From Prevotella sp. UBA1104 (GTDB taxonomy: Bacteria; Bacteroidota; Bacteroidia; Bacteroidales; Bacteroidaceae), in NCBI GenBank assembly GCA_002314055.1, contig DCBP01000026.1, positions 32,228 to 53,859 of the forward strand: a stretch of 21,632 nucleotides of DNA. The letters run 5' to 3'. How positions within the stretch are numbered: position 1 is the first letter of the stretch; every line of letters starts with the position of its first letter. A program made the translations under genes and the position numbers. This document shows positions 1-7,610 of the stretch, piece by piece. The notes beneath the pieces are model-generated. The model was not told the DNA's origin and made no database searches. It saw only the letters and a program-made list of their open reading frames with translations.

Positions 1-41
1 AAGGCAAACCGCTTCGCAAAGATTAAGGCAAACCGCTTCGC
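1..41. repeat. Direct repeat, 17 bp, two copies with a 24-bp period
   Basis: AAGGCAAACCGCTTCGC occurs at 1-17 and again at 25-41 with no mismatch. A short G/C hairpin follows (CCCCC at 41-45, GGGGG at 49-53), then a purine-rich run up to about position 70. The copies lie just upstream of alaS and at the window edge, so they may be the end of a longer array. No function is assigned. Confidence 0.75.
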
Positions 42-113
42 CCCCGGAGGGGGAGACGGGAGAGGGGACGAAAAAAGTTTATTCAAGATAAAACAGATAA
101 AAAAACATATACA

Positions 114-2735
114 ATGATGACAGCAAATGAAATCCGCGACTCGTTCAAGAAATTCTTTGAGTCGAAAGGACACACTATCGTGCCGTCAGCACCGATGGTC
201 ATCAAGGATGACCCAACGCTGATGTTCACAAATGCAGGTATGAACCAATGGAAGGATATTATCCTCGGAACACGAGAGCCGGAGCCGCGCCGCCGTGCCG
301 ACACACAGAAGTGTCTGCGCGTAAGCGGAAAGCACAACGACCTGGAAGAAGTGGGCCACGACACATACCACCACACCATGTTCGAGATGCTCGGCAACTG
401 GAGCTTTGGCGATTACTTCAAGGAGGGAGCCATCGACTATGCTTGGGAATACCTCGTAGACGTGTTGAAGATTGACCCGAAAGACCTCTATGTTACGGTG
501 TTCGAAGGTGCAAAGGAAGAAGGACTCGACCGCGACGACGAGGCTGCAGGATACTGGCTCAAGCATGTGCCTGCCGACCATATCATCAACGGAAACAAGC
601 ACGACAACTTCTGGGAAATGGGTGATACAGGTCCTTGCGGACCATGCTCCGAGATTCACATCGACTCCCGTACGGAGGAAGAGAAGGCAAAAGTGCCTGG
701 ACGTGAACTCGTGAACAAAGACGACCCACAGGTTATCGAGATTTGGAACATCGTGTTTATGCAGTTCAACCGTAAGGCTGACGGCAGTCTCGAACCGCTG
801 CCGATGCACGTTATCGATACCGGTATGGGATTTGAGCGACTCGTGCGTACCCTTCAGGGCAAGCACTCCAACTATGACACAGATATCTTCCAGCCAATCA
901 TCAAGGAGATTTGCAATCTCTCAGGCTTGAAATATGGCGAAATAGAGGATGTAGACGTGGCAATGCGAGTAATTGCCGACCACCTGCGTGCCGTTTCATT
1001 CTCAATAGCCGACGGACAGTTGCCAAGCAACGCCAAGGCTGGATATGTAATCCGTCGTATCCTGCGCCGTGCCGTACGCTATGCTTACACATTCTTGAAT
1101 CAGAAAGAGGCATTCCTCTATAAGCTCGTTCCGGTATTGGTACGCGAGATGGGCGGTGCATTCCCTGAGCTCCCAGCACAGCGCGAACTCATCACAAAGG
1201 TTATCAAGGAAGAAGAGGAGTCGTTCCTCCGCACCCTGTCAAACGGTATCAATATGCTCTCTACAGCCATCGAGGCAGTAAAGGCCGAAGGCAAGACTGA
1301 ACTCGACGGAACGCAGGCTTTCCGCCTTTTCGATACTTACGGATTCCCGCTCGACTTGACAGAACTTATCTGTCGCGAGAGTGGCTTGACGGTAGACGAG
1401 AAGCAGTTTGAGGCAGAGATGCAAAAGCAGAAGGAGCGTGCCCGCAATGCCGCTGCCGTAGAAAACGGCGACTGGATTGAGGTGCGTCCAGGCGAACAGC
1501 AGTTTGTCGGTTATGACTATACAGAATATGAGTGCCACATCCTTCGTTACCGCAAGGTGACACAGAAGAAGAGCTCATACTATGAACTCGTGCTCGACTA
1601 TACCCCGTTCTATGGCGAGATGGGTGGACAGGTAGGAGATACCGGTGTGCTCGTAAGCGAGGACGAGACAATCAACATCACCGACACCAAGCGTGAGAAC
1701 AACCAGTCTATACATATCGTGAAGGCTCTGCCAAAGAATGTGGAGGCAGACTTCATGGCATGTGTCGATACCGACAAGCGCGATGCCAGTGCTGCAAATC
1801 ATACCGCAACCCACTTGCTCGACTATGCCTTGAAGCAGGTGCTCGGCGAGCACGTGGAGCAGAAGGGATCATACGTTTCTCCAGATACATTGCGTTTCGA
1901 CTTCTCCCACTTCCAGAAGGTTACCGATGAGGAGATACGCAAGGTGGAGCGCATGGTAAACGACATGATTCGTCAGGATATCCCACTTCAAGACCATCGC
2001 GACGTGCCAATCGAGGAAGCAAAGAAACTTGGAGCCATCGCCCTCTTCGGTGAGAAATACGGCGACAAGGTGCGCGTTGTACAGTTCGGTCCGAGCGTTG
2101 AGTTCTGTGGCGGTATCCATGCCAAGAGCACAGGTCGCATCGGAATGATAAAGATAATCTCGGAGAGTAGCGTTGCCGCCGGTATCCGCCGTATTGAGGC
2201 AAAGACAGGTGCCGAGTGCGAGCAGATGATGTACGACCTTGAGGACGGCATGAAGGCTATCAAGGCTCTCTTCCACAATGCAAAGGATTTGCAGACCGTA
2301 ATCGGCAAGTATATCGAGGAACACGAGGCGATGAAGAAGAACATCGAGAAGTTCCAGGCTGAGGCAGTAGAGCGTGCCAAGGAGCGTCTGCTCTCTCAGG
2401 CTCGCGACGTAAATGGCGTGAAAGTAATCGCCACGGTATTGCCGTTGGCACCGGATGCTGCAAAGGATCTCGCCTTCAAGCTTCGTGCCGCACAGCCAGA
2501 GAATATGCTCTGCGTAATCGGCAGCAAGCACGAGGACAAGCCGCTGCTCACCGTTATGGCTACCGACGACCTTGTAAGCGACCATGGTTTCAATGCCGGC
2601 AAGGTAATCCGTGAGGCTGCCAAATTGATACAGGGTGGCGGTGGCGGTCAGCCACATTTCGCTACTGCCGGTGGAAAGAACATCGACGGACTGTCTGCTG
2701 CTGTGGATAAGGTCGTTGAGCTGGCACAGCTGTAA
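114..2735 (+). CDS. alaS: Alanine--tRNA ligase (AlaRS)
   Basis: Charges tRNA-Ala with alanine in the cytoplasm and hydrolyses mischarged Ser/Gly-tRNA-Ala. At 873 residues it is full length for the family. The N-terminal class II catalytic core is recognisable by FTNAGMNQWKDI near residue 38, the motif 2 region around RRADTQKCLRVSGKHND, and the motif 3 region MGFERLVRTLQGKHSNYDTD. The editing domain shows the zinc ligands: HTATH (H563, H567) and CGGIH (C665, H669). The C-terminal DHHA1/C-Ala part ends with a glycine-rich GGGGGQPHF segment. Two ATG codons are adjacent (114 and 117), and either could start translation. No convincing TAnnTTTG promoter is visible in the 113 bp upstream. A strong hairpin terminator follows 25 bp after the stop, so it is probably transcribed alone or as the last gene of its unit. 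Confidence 0.98.
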   Translation: MMTANEIRDSFKKFFESKGHTIVPSAPMVIKDDPTLMFTNAGMNQWKDIILGTREPEPRRRADTQKCLRVSGKHNDLEEVGHDTYHHTMFEMLGNWSFGDYFKEGAIDYAWEYLVDVLKIDPKDLYVTVFEGAKEEGLDRDDEAAGYWLKHVPADHIINGNKHDNFWEMGDTGPCGPCSEIHIDSRTEEEKAKVPGRELVNKDDPQVIEIWNIVFMQFNRKADGSLEPLPMHVIDTGMGFERLVRTLQGKHSNYDTDIFQPIIKEICNLSGLKYGEIEDVDVAMRVIADHLRAVSFSIADGQLPSNAKAGYVIRRILRRAVRYAYTFLNQKEAFLYKLVPVLVREMGGAFPELPAQRELITKVIKEEEESFLRTLSNGINMLSTAIEAVKAEGKTELDGTQAFRLFDTYGFPLDLTELICRESGLTVDEKQFEAEMQKQKERARNAAAVENGDWIEVRPGEQQFVGYDYTEYECHILRYRKVTQKKSSYYELVLDYTPFYGEMGGQVGDTGVLVSEDETINITDTKRENNQSIHIVKALPKNVEADFMACVDTDKRDASAANHTATHLLDYALKQVLGEHVEQKGSYVSPDTLRFDFSHFQKVTDEEIRKVERMVNDMIRQDIPLQDHRDVPIEEAKKLGAIALFGEKYGDKVRVVQFGPSVEFCGGIHAKSTGRIGMIKIISESSVAAGIRRIEAKTGAECEQMMYDLEDGMKAIKALFHNAKDLQTVIGKYIEEHEAMKKNIEKFQAEAVERAKERLLSQARDVNGVKVIATVLPLAPDAAKDLAFKLRAAQPENMLCVIGSKHEDKPLLTVMATDDLVSDHGFNAGKVIREAAKLIQGGGGGQPHFATAGGKNIDGLSAAVDKVVELAQL

Positions 2736-2760
2736 GGCGAATTTAATTTAAGAATATAAT

Positions 2761-2794
2761 AATCCCCCACAGGCAATAGCTTGTGGGGGATTTT
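2761..2794 (+). terminator. Rho-independent terminator of alaS
   Basis: A perfect 11-bp stem, AATCCCCCACA (2761-2771) with TGTGGGGGATT (2782-2792), encloses a 10-nt loop and ends in a T run (2791-2794). It lies 25 bp after the alaS stop. Its 3' arm is also the point where the downstream HU-like remnant begins. Confidence 0.9.
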
Positions 2795-3155
2795 CTCTCT
2801 GGCGGCAAGTCTGGAGATGCCCGAGGAGAATCCCGACAAGAAGATAACTGGCAAGGAGGTGCGCGTAACGGGCATCAATTTCCGTCCGGAGGCGAAGCTC
2901 CTGAAAGAGGTACAGCGCAATGTGCATTTCGTACGCTCCAAATATACGAACCAATCCACCGTATATACCGAGGAAAAGCTGCTGAACGGAATCACGGAGT
3001 ATCTGAAGACCAACCGCTACATCACCGCCCGCATCATCCGCCATCAGTTCGGTCTTACGCAATACACCACTCAGAAGTGGCTCAAGCATTTCTGCGAGAA
3101 GGGCTTACTGGTGAAAGACGGTACGCCGCGTGCGCCAATATATTTCTTGAAATGA
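2787..3155 (+). pseudogene. HU-like DNA-binding protein remnant, N-terminus missing
   Basis: The reading frame is open to 3155 and looks like the C-terminal part of a Bacteroidetes HU-family protein. GIFSLAAS, followed by KEVRVTGINFRPEAKLLKEV, matches the end of the DNA-binding arm and the last helix of that family. A C-terminal winged-helix-like segment follows (ITARIIRHQFGLTQYTTQKW, then LKHFCEKGLL). The first 70 or so residues of an HU domain are missing: homology begins inside the 3' arm of the alaS terminator, and the frame is closed by a stop at 2760-2762. Translation could still start at ATG 2817, giving about 112 residues, but without the HU dimerisation helices. I read it as a 5'-truncated gene. 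A small protein consisting of the arm plus winged helix cannot be excluded. The family assignment is from recognition of motifs, not from a search. Confidence 0.6.
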
Positions 3156-3203
3156 CATCCGTTGAAGTTGCGGTAGCGGGATATACAAGTATTAAAAGTG
3201 TAT

Positions 3204-3255
3204 TTTCCTTTTAAGAAGGAAAGAAATGTAGGAAGGTTTCCTTTTTAAAAGGAAA
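3204..3255. repeat. Twin 19-bp palindromes, 33 bp apart
   Basis: TTTCCTTTTAAGAAGGAAA lies at 3204-3222 and TTTCCTTTTTAAAAGGAAA at 3237-3255. The second is a perfect 9-bp-arm palindrome around a single central base. The two copies differ at 2 of 19 positions. Their 33-bp start-to-start spacing is about three helical turns. They lie between the two gene remnants. They could be a bidirectional hairpin, a protein-binding pair or a recombination scar. Confidence 0.7.
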
Positions 3256-3465
3256 TATCTTCTCTACCTGCACACTTAATCCGATGGCATTGAAGATGGT
3301 GCCCAATATGAGGCGATAGCGTTCCTCCATGTCCATGCTTGCCAGTTTCTTGTTGCTATAAGGTACATCAGCTATGAGCGCCTTCAATGCGACCTTGGCA
3401 TCCGGTAGATTTCCAAATTGCATGGCATATAATAAGTCAGACTGGACAGACCCCACTGCATCCAA
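3211..3465 (-). pseudogene. Fragment of AAA-ATPase / PD-(D/E)XK nuclease-like protein (DUF1703 type)
   Basis: The 84-residue minus-strand frame contains LLYAMQFGNLPDAKVALKAL, then IADVPYSNKKLASMDMEERY and LILGTIFNAIGLSVQVEK. This is the pattern of the linker and start of the nuclease-like domain in the large Bacteroidetes AAA-ATPase-like family, which is often annotated as ATP-binding protein with a PD-(D/E)XK nuclease domain and usually exceeds 500 residues. The whole ATPase part is absent. The frame leaves the family pattern right after VEK, where it runs into the perfect palindrome at 3237-3255, so the expected D...E-x-K nuclease residues are lost. It is a relic truncated at both ends, with no expected function. 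Assignment is from motif recognition only. Confidence 0.6.
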
Positions 3466-3521
3466 ACGTTAAAATAACACATAAATGTTTGTCTTGTAGC
3501 GGATTTTAGAACGAAAAAGAG

Positions 3522-3529
3522 TAATTTTG
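3522..3529 (+). promoter_or_regulatory. Probable lptD promoter, -7 element
   Basis: TAATTTTG matches the Bacteroidetes primary-sigma -7 consensus TAnnTTTG. The matching -33 element is weak: the nearest TTG (3494-3496) is 25 bp away instead of the usual 19-21. The predicted start point near 3535 would give a leader of about 70 nt before the GTG at 3606. Confidence 0.4.
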
Positions 3530-3605
3530 CACTCTGTACCGCATTATAACATAAAATGACGGCACTGGGAACAGGTTTAGAAACGTTACATTTCATAACG
3601 ATAAA

Positions 3606-6431
3606 GTGAGAAAGAAATCCACTATATTCATTCTGCTCTTCACTTTCCTCTTTGTGATGGCAGGCGCATACTCGCCACTGGCAAGGAAAGAGAAGAGACA
3701 AAAGACTAAAAAAGACTCTATCGCCCTCGCTGACACGCTGGGGCTTGACTCCATTATATCCGGTATCGCCAAGGGCGAGCCCGATACGACAAAGATGGAC
3801 TCTATGGCTCTTGCCATTTATCATCACAACAAGCATATCGACGACTCCATAAGACTGGACAGCATTAACAGAACCAAGTCGACGGGAGTTGACGCTCCAG
3901 TGAAATTCGCTGCCGAAGACTCCATGGTATACAATGCCTTGAACAAATATGCTTTCCTTTACGGTAATTCCAATGTGGTGTATCAGAACATGGACCTGAA
4001 GAGTGCCGACATGCGACTGAACATGGACAGCAGTCTGGTGCATGCTACTGGAGCACGCGACACGAGCGGTACGCTGCAGGGTAGACCGGTGTTCAAGATG
4101 GGCGATACGCAGTATGACAGCGACACCATTGCCTTTAATTTCAAGACGAAAAAAGGCTTTATTAATAATGTATATACGGAACAGGAGGATGGATTCCTTA
4201 CCAGTCAGCGCTCGAAGCGCAACGAAAAGGGCGAACTCTTCTTGGAGCACGGCCGTTATACCACCTGTGATGCCGAACATCCTGACTTCTATATTGCCCT
4301 GTCGAGGGCAAAGGTGCGCCCGGGCAAGGACGTGGTGTTCGGTCCGGCATACCTCGTGGTAGCCGATGTGCCGCTGCCACTTGCCATACCATACGGTTTC
4401 TTCCCGTTTTCGAAGAGCTATTCCAGCGGATTCATCATGCCGTCGTATGGCGATGAGAGTGCCCGCGGATTCTATCTTAAAGACGGTGGATATTATTTTG
4501 CCATCAACGACAAATGGGACTTAAAGCTCCTTGGCGAGATTTATACCAAGGGTTCGTGGGGCGTGTCGGCTGCCAGCAACTACCGCAAACGCTATAAATA
4601 CAGCGGCAGCTTCTTCTTCAGCTATCAGGACACGAAAAACGGCGACAAGGGAATGCCCGACTTTACGGAACAGGAGAGTTTCAAAATTCAGTGGAACCAC
4701 CGACAGGACGCCAAGGCAAACCCCTTCTCATCGCTCTCGGCAAGTGTGAACTTCGCCACGTCGAGCTATGAGCGCAACAACCTGAACAGTATGTATAATC
4801 CGCAGACGATGACGCAGAGCACGCGTACATCTTCCGTGAGCTGGACCACATCGTTCTCCAGTCTCGGCATGACCATCAGCGGAACGACCAACTTGAACCA
4901 GAACATGCGCGACTCTACAGTTGCCATCACGTTGCCGGACTTGAACATCTCCGTGAGCCGTTTCTATCCCTTCAAGCGCAAGCGCATGGTGGGAAAGGAG
5001 CGCTGGTATGAGAAGATTTCCATGAGCTATACCGGTAGTCTGCGCAACAGTATCGACACGAAGGAAGACTTGCTGATGAAGTCGAACTTGATAAAGGACT
5101 GGCGCAACGGTATGCAGCACAATATCCCTATCAACGGAAACTTCACGCTGTTTAATGTCATCAACATCAACCCGTCGATTAACTTCACCGACCGTATGTA
5201 TACAAACCGCGTGGAGCAGAGCTGGGACGAGCAGAACCAGGTGGTGAAACGGGATACTACGTATGGCTTCTACAACGTGTACAACTGGTCGATGAGCGTG
5301 AGCGCATCTACGAAACTGTATGGATTCTGGACGCCTAACCGTAAAATCTTCGGCGACAAGATTCAGGCTATCCGTCATGTCATCACGCCAACTGTATCAT
5401 ATAACTATGCACCAGACTTCAGTGCGAGCCGCTACGGATACTACAAGACTTATCAGAAGACTGATGCTAACGGCAATGTTACGATGGAGCAGTATTCGCC
5501 CTACCAGAACGGACTCTTCGGAGTGCCGGGACGAGGCAGAACAGGAAGCATCTCGATGTCGCTCTCTAACAACATCGAGATGAAAGTGAAGTCGGACAAG
5601 GACTCTACGGGATTCAAGAAACTGAGCATCATCGACGAACTGGGAGCCAACATGTCTTATAACATGGCGGCTAAGGAGAAGAAATGGAGCGACCTCTCGA
5701 TGAACATCCGACTGAAATGGTGGAAAAACTATACGTTCAACATGAATGCCGTGTTTGCCACATACGCATATGAACTTGATGCCAACGGCAACCCTTATGT
5801 TGGCAACCACACAGAATGGGGAAAGGGCAGGTTCGGACGCTTCCAGGGCATGTCGCAGAACATATCATATACGCTCAATCCGGAGAAGATAAAGAAACTC
5901 TTCGGCGGAGGCAAGAAAGATGACGACGAGTCTACCGACAAGGATGACGACGACACGGGAGTGGAGACTAACGTGGACGACGATATGATGAAGGCGCAGC
6001 ACGGCGCAAAGAAGAAGTCGGCAGGTAAAGCTGAGACTGACGAGGACGGATATATGAAGTTCTCTATGCCATGGTCTATCACCTTCGGTTACGGTATCAC
6101 GATGAGAGAGAACACAAGCGGAAAGTTCAACACCAAGACGATGCGCTATCCGTATAAGTTCACGCAGAACCTGAACTTCAGTGGAAACATTCGCATCAGC
6201 GACGGATGGAACATCAGTTTCTCTTCAGGTTACGACTTCGAGGAGCACGACCTCTCTATGACTACGGCGTCGCTGCAGCGCGACCTCCACTGCTTCAGCA
6301 TGAGCTGCTCGGTGGTGCTCGCTCCGTATACATCCTACAACTTTTCGTTCCGATGCAATGCGGCAACGCTGACCGATGCTCTGAAATACGACAAGCGCAG
6401 CGGTTACAGCAACGCCGTGCAGTGGTATTAA
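3606..6431 (+). CDS. lptD: LPS-assembly outer-membrane protein LptD (Bacteroidetes type)
   Basis: Final outer-membrane translocon that inserts lipopolysaccharide into the outer leaflet together with LptE. The 941-residue product starts with a signal peptide (MRKKSTIFILLFTFLFVMAG). An OstA/LptA-like periplasmic beta-jellyroll follows at about residues 115-240 (YGNSNVVYQNMDLKSADMRL and HGRYTTCD are typical). The rest is a long beta-barrel beginning near VPLPLAIPYGFFPFSKSYSSG and ending in an aromatic residue. The start is taken as GTG 3606 because the frame is closed by TAA at 3552-3554 and the next ATG (3657) would remove most of the signal peptide. Residues about 770-815 form a strongly acidic then lysine-rich stretch, probably a loop between strands. 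A possible promoter lies about 80 bp upstream. The family call is firm. The gene symbol follows the Bacteroidetes homologue, which differs strongly from the proteobacterial protein. Confidence 0.9.
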   Translation: MRKKSTIFILLFTFLFVMAGAYSPLARKEKRQKTKKDSIALADTLGLDSIISGIAKGEPDTTKMDSMALAIYHHNKHIDDSIRLDSINRTKSTGVDAPVKFAAEDSMVYNALNKYAFLYGNSNVVYQNMDLKSADMRLNMDSSLVHATGARDTSGTLQGRPVFKMGDTQYDSDTIAFNFKTKKGFINNVYTEQEDGFLTSQRSKRNEKGELFLEHGRYTTCDAEHPDFYIALSRAKVRPGKDVVFGPAYLVVADVPLPLAIPYGFFPFSKSYSSGFIMPSYGDESARGFYLKDGGYYFAINDKWDLKLLGEIYTKGSWGVSAASNYRKRYKYSGSFFFSYQDTKNGDKGMPDFTEQESFKIQWNHRQDAKANPFSSLSASVNFATSSYERNNLNSMYNPQTMTQSTRTSSVSWTTSFSSLGMTISGTTNLNQNMRDSTVAITLPDLNISVSRFYPFKRKRMVGKERWYEKISMSYTGSLRNSIDTKEDLLMKSNLIKDWRNGMQHNIPINGNFTLFNVININPSINFTDRMYTNRVEQSWDEQNQVVKRDTTYGFYNVYNWSMSVSASTKLYGFWTPNRKIFGDKIQAIRHVITPTVSYNYAPDFSASRYGYYKTYQKTDANGNVTMEQYSPYQNGLFGVPGRGRTGSISMSLSNNIEMKVKSDKDSTGFKKLSIIDELGANMSYNMAAKEKKWSDLSMNIRLKWWKNYTFNMNAVFATYAYELDANGNPYVGNHTEWGKGRFGRFQGMSQNISYTLNPEKIKKLFGGGKKDDDESTDKDDDDTGVETNVDDDMMKAQHGAKKKSAGKAETDEDGYMKFSMPWSITFGYGITMRENTSGKFNTKTMRYPYKFTQNLNFSGNIRISDGWNISFSSGYDFEEHDLSMTTASLQRDLHCFSMSCSVVLAPYTSYNFSFRCNAATLTDALKYDKRSGYSNAVQWY

Positions 6432-6442
6432 TAGCATACTCT

Positions 6443-6529
6443 ACCCTCACCATTCCTCATTCTTACCCTTACCCTTGCAAGAGGTTGATAGGTAATGTGT
6501 TACGAAAAAATGTGAGGGTGCGAGGGTAA
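6443..6529. repeat. Imperfect inverted repeat downstream of lptD
   Basis: ACCCTCAC (6443-6450) is complementary to GTGAGGGT (6512-6519), and TTACCCT (6464-6470) is complementary to AGGGTAA (6523-6529). The arms are far apart and nested irregularly, so this is not a classical terminator. It occupies most of the 139-bp gap before the lipoprotein gene. Confidence 0.45.
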
Positions 6530-6570
6530 AAACAGAAAAAAACTTTTTTATAAAAAATAAGGATAAAGAA

Positions 6571-6960
6571 ATGAAGAAATTTCTTTTTTTAGCTTCTGCT
6601 GCAATACTCCTTACAGCTTGTCAGGAGAGTCTTGAAGACAGGGCAGCCAGGGAGGCAAGTGAATTTACGAGAAAGAACTGTCCAGTGAGAATCAGCGATG
6701 TTATCACAACCGACAGTCTCGTCTTCGACAAGTCTACGCTGACACTACGCTACTGCATGACGGCAAACGGAGTGGCAGACACGACGGCACTGAGCAAGAC
6801 TACCTTGCGACAGGATATGGTGAAGGCTCTGAAGGGCAATCCGCAGATTCGCCCATACAAAGAGGCGGGCTACAAATTCCGCTACTCTTTCTTCTCGGCA
6901 AAACATAAGGGACAGATACTCTACGATATAACGATATCGAAGAAAGACTATAAAGAATGA
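6571..6960 (+). CDS. Small lipoprotein of unknown function
   Basis: A 129-residue protein with a clear lipoprotein signal peptide: KK at residues 2-3, a hydrophobic stretch, and the lipobox LTAC with C17 as the lipidated cysteine. After cleavage it should be anchored in the cell envelope. The mature part is a single small domain with one other pair of cysteines (KNCPV and RYCMT). I do not recognise a named family, although proteins of this size and layout are common in Bacteroidales. The stop codon TGA (6958-6960) lies inside the first copy of a 14-bp tandem repeat. A 139-bp gap separates it from lptD, with no obvious promoter in between, so co-transcription with lptD is possible but unproven. 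Confidence 0.85.
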   Translation: MKKFLFLASAAILLTACQESLEDRAAREASEFTRKNCPVRISDVITTDSLVFDKSTLTLRYCMTANGVADTTALSKTTLRQDMVKALKGNPQIRPYKEAGYKFRYSFFSAKHKGQILYDITISKKDYKE

Positions 6961-6991
6961 GGAATTAGGAATGAGGAATTAGGAATGAGGA
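6955..6991. repeat. 14-bp tandem repeat, about 2.6 copies
   Basis: GAATGAGGAATTAG repeats at 6955-6968 and 6969-6982, with a partial third copy GAATGAGGA at 6983-6991. The first copy contains the stop codon of the lipoprotein gene. The motif GAATGAGGAAT also occurs inverted at 6452-6462 (CATTCCTCATTC at 6451-6462), so the lipoprotein gene is flanked by opposite copies. Confidence 0.85.
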
Positions 6992-7048
6992 GTTCTCTCA
7001 GTTTTCCAAGTCCTCCCATAATTAATAAAATAAATAATACAAAGAAAA

Positions 7049-7513
7049 ATGGCACAATTAGTTATCAACAACTACGACGAGTTTGCTGCCTACTTAGGCA
7101 AGAACCTCGGAACATCTGATTATGTAGAACTGTCGCAGGAGCGCATCAACATGTTTGCCGATGCAACCCTCGACCACCAGTGGATTCACGTGGACACAGA
7201 GAAAGCCAAGGAAGAAAGTCCTTACAAGACTACCATCGCCCACGGCTACCTCACTCTCTCTATGCTCCCGTATCTGTGGAACCAGATCATAAAGGTCAAC
7301 AACCTGAAGATGATGGTAAACTACGGTATGGACAAGATGAAATTCGGACAGGCTGTGAAGTCGGGCGAAAGCATCCGCCTCGTAACCGATCTGCAGTCTA
7401 TCGCCAATCTGCGCGGCGTTACAAAGGCAGAAATCAAGTTCCGCATCGAAATAAAAGAGACTGGCAAGAAGGCTCTCGAGGGAGTAGCAACTTTCCTTTA
7501 CTACTTTGAGTAA
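7049..7513 (+). CDS. MaoC-family (R)-specific enoyl-CoA hydratase-like dehydratase
   Basis: A 154-residue single hotdog-fold protein of the MaoC-like hydratase family. These enzymes add water to trans-2-enoyl-CoA (or a related thioester) to give the (R)-3-hydroxyacyl form in the cytoplasm. The hydratase signature is present: FADATLDHQWIHVD at residues 36-49, with the catalytic pair D42 and H47 in D-x4-H spacing, then IAHGYLTLSM at 63-72. Length fits the short one-domain type resembling Rv0130. No dehydrogenase or acyltransferase domain is attached, and the neighbours give no pathway hint, so the substrate is unknown. It is the last gene before base composition drops sharply into the AT-rich locus starting at 7611. 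Confidence 0.9.
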   Translation: MAQLVINNYDEFAAYLGKNLGTSDYVELSQERINMFADATLDHQWIHVDTEKAKEESPYKTTIAHGYLTLSMLPYLWNQIIKVNNLKMMVNYGMDKMKFGQAVKSGESIRLVTDLQSIANLRGVTKAEIKFRIEIKETGKKALEGVATFLYYFE

Positions 7514-7519
7514 TCTGCA

Positions 7520-7579
7520 TTAATACCCTAATATTTTCTATATAACGTATTTTCATGGCGAAACATATAAGGGTATTAA
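7520..7579. repeat. Long inverted repeat upstream of the ECF sigma gene
   Basis: TTAATACCCT (7520-7529) is perfectly complementary to AGGGTATTAA (7570-7579), with 40 bp between the arms. It fills the gap between the MaoC gene and the sigma gene at 7611. It could act as a weak terminator, as a regulatory site for the sigma operon, or mark the border of the AT-rich locus. Confidence 0.6.
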
Positions 7580-7610
7580 GAAAATTTTCCGTCTCTAAAT
7601 AAAAAACTGT

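Noticed and set aside
1869..2657. Long antisense open frame (262 codons) inside alaS
   Set aside because: It lies entirely within a conserved essential gene, has no recognisable domain, and reflects codon bias of alaS rather than a second gene.
2783..3214. 143-codon plus-strand frame overlapping the HU-like remnant
   Set aside because: Its translation is low-complexity Gly/Arg/Ala-rich, and the neighbouring frame gives clear HU-type similarity.
3384..4280. 298-codon minus-strand frame over the lptD start
   Set aside because: It covers the lptD signal peptide and promoter region, its translation resembles no family, and it overlaps the better supported nuclease fragment in another frame.
4728..5378. 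216-codon minus-strand frame inside lptD
   Set aside because: A mirror frame of the barrel-coding region with biased His/Val/Arg composition and no domain.
6955..6991. Possible CRISPR array
   Set aside because: The 14-bp units are directly adjacent with no spacers, so this is a simple tandem repeat.
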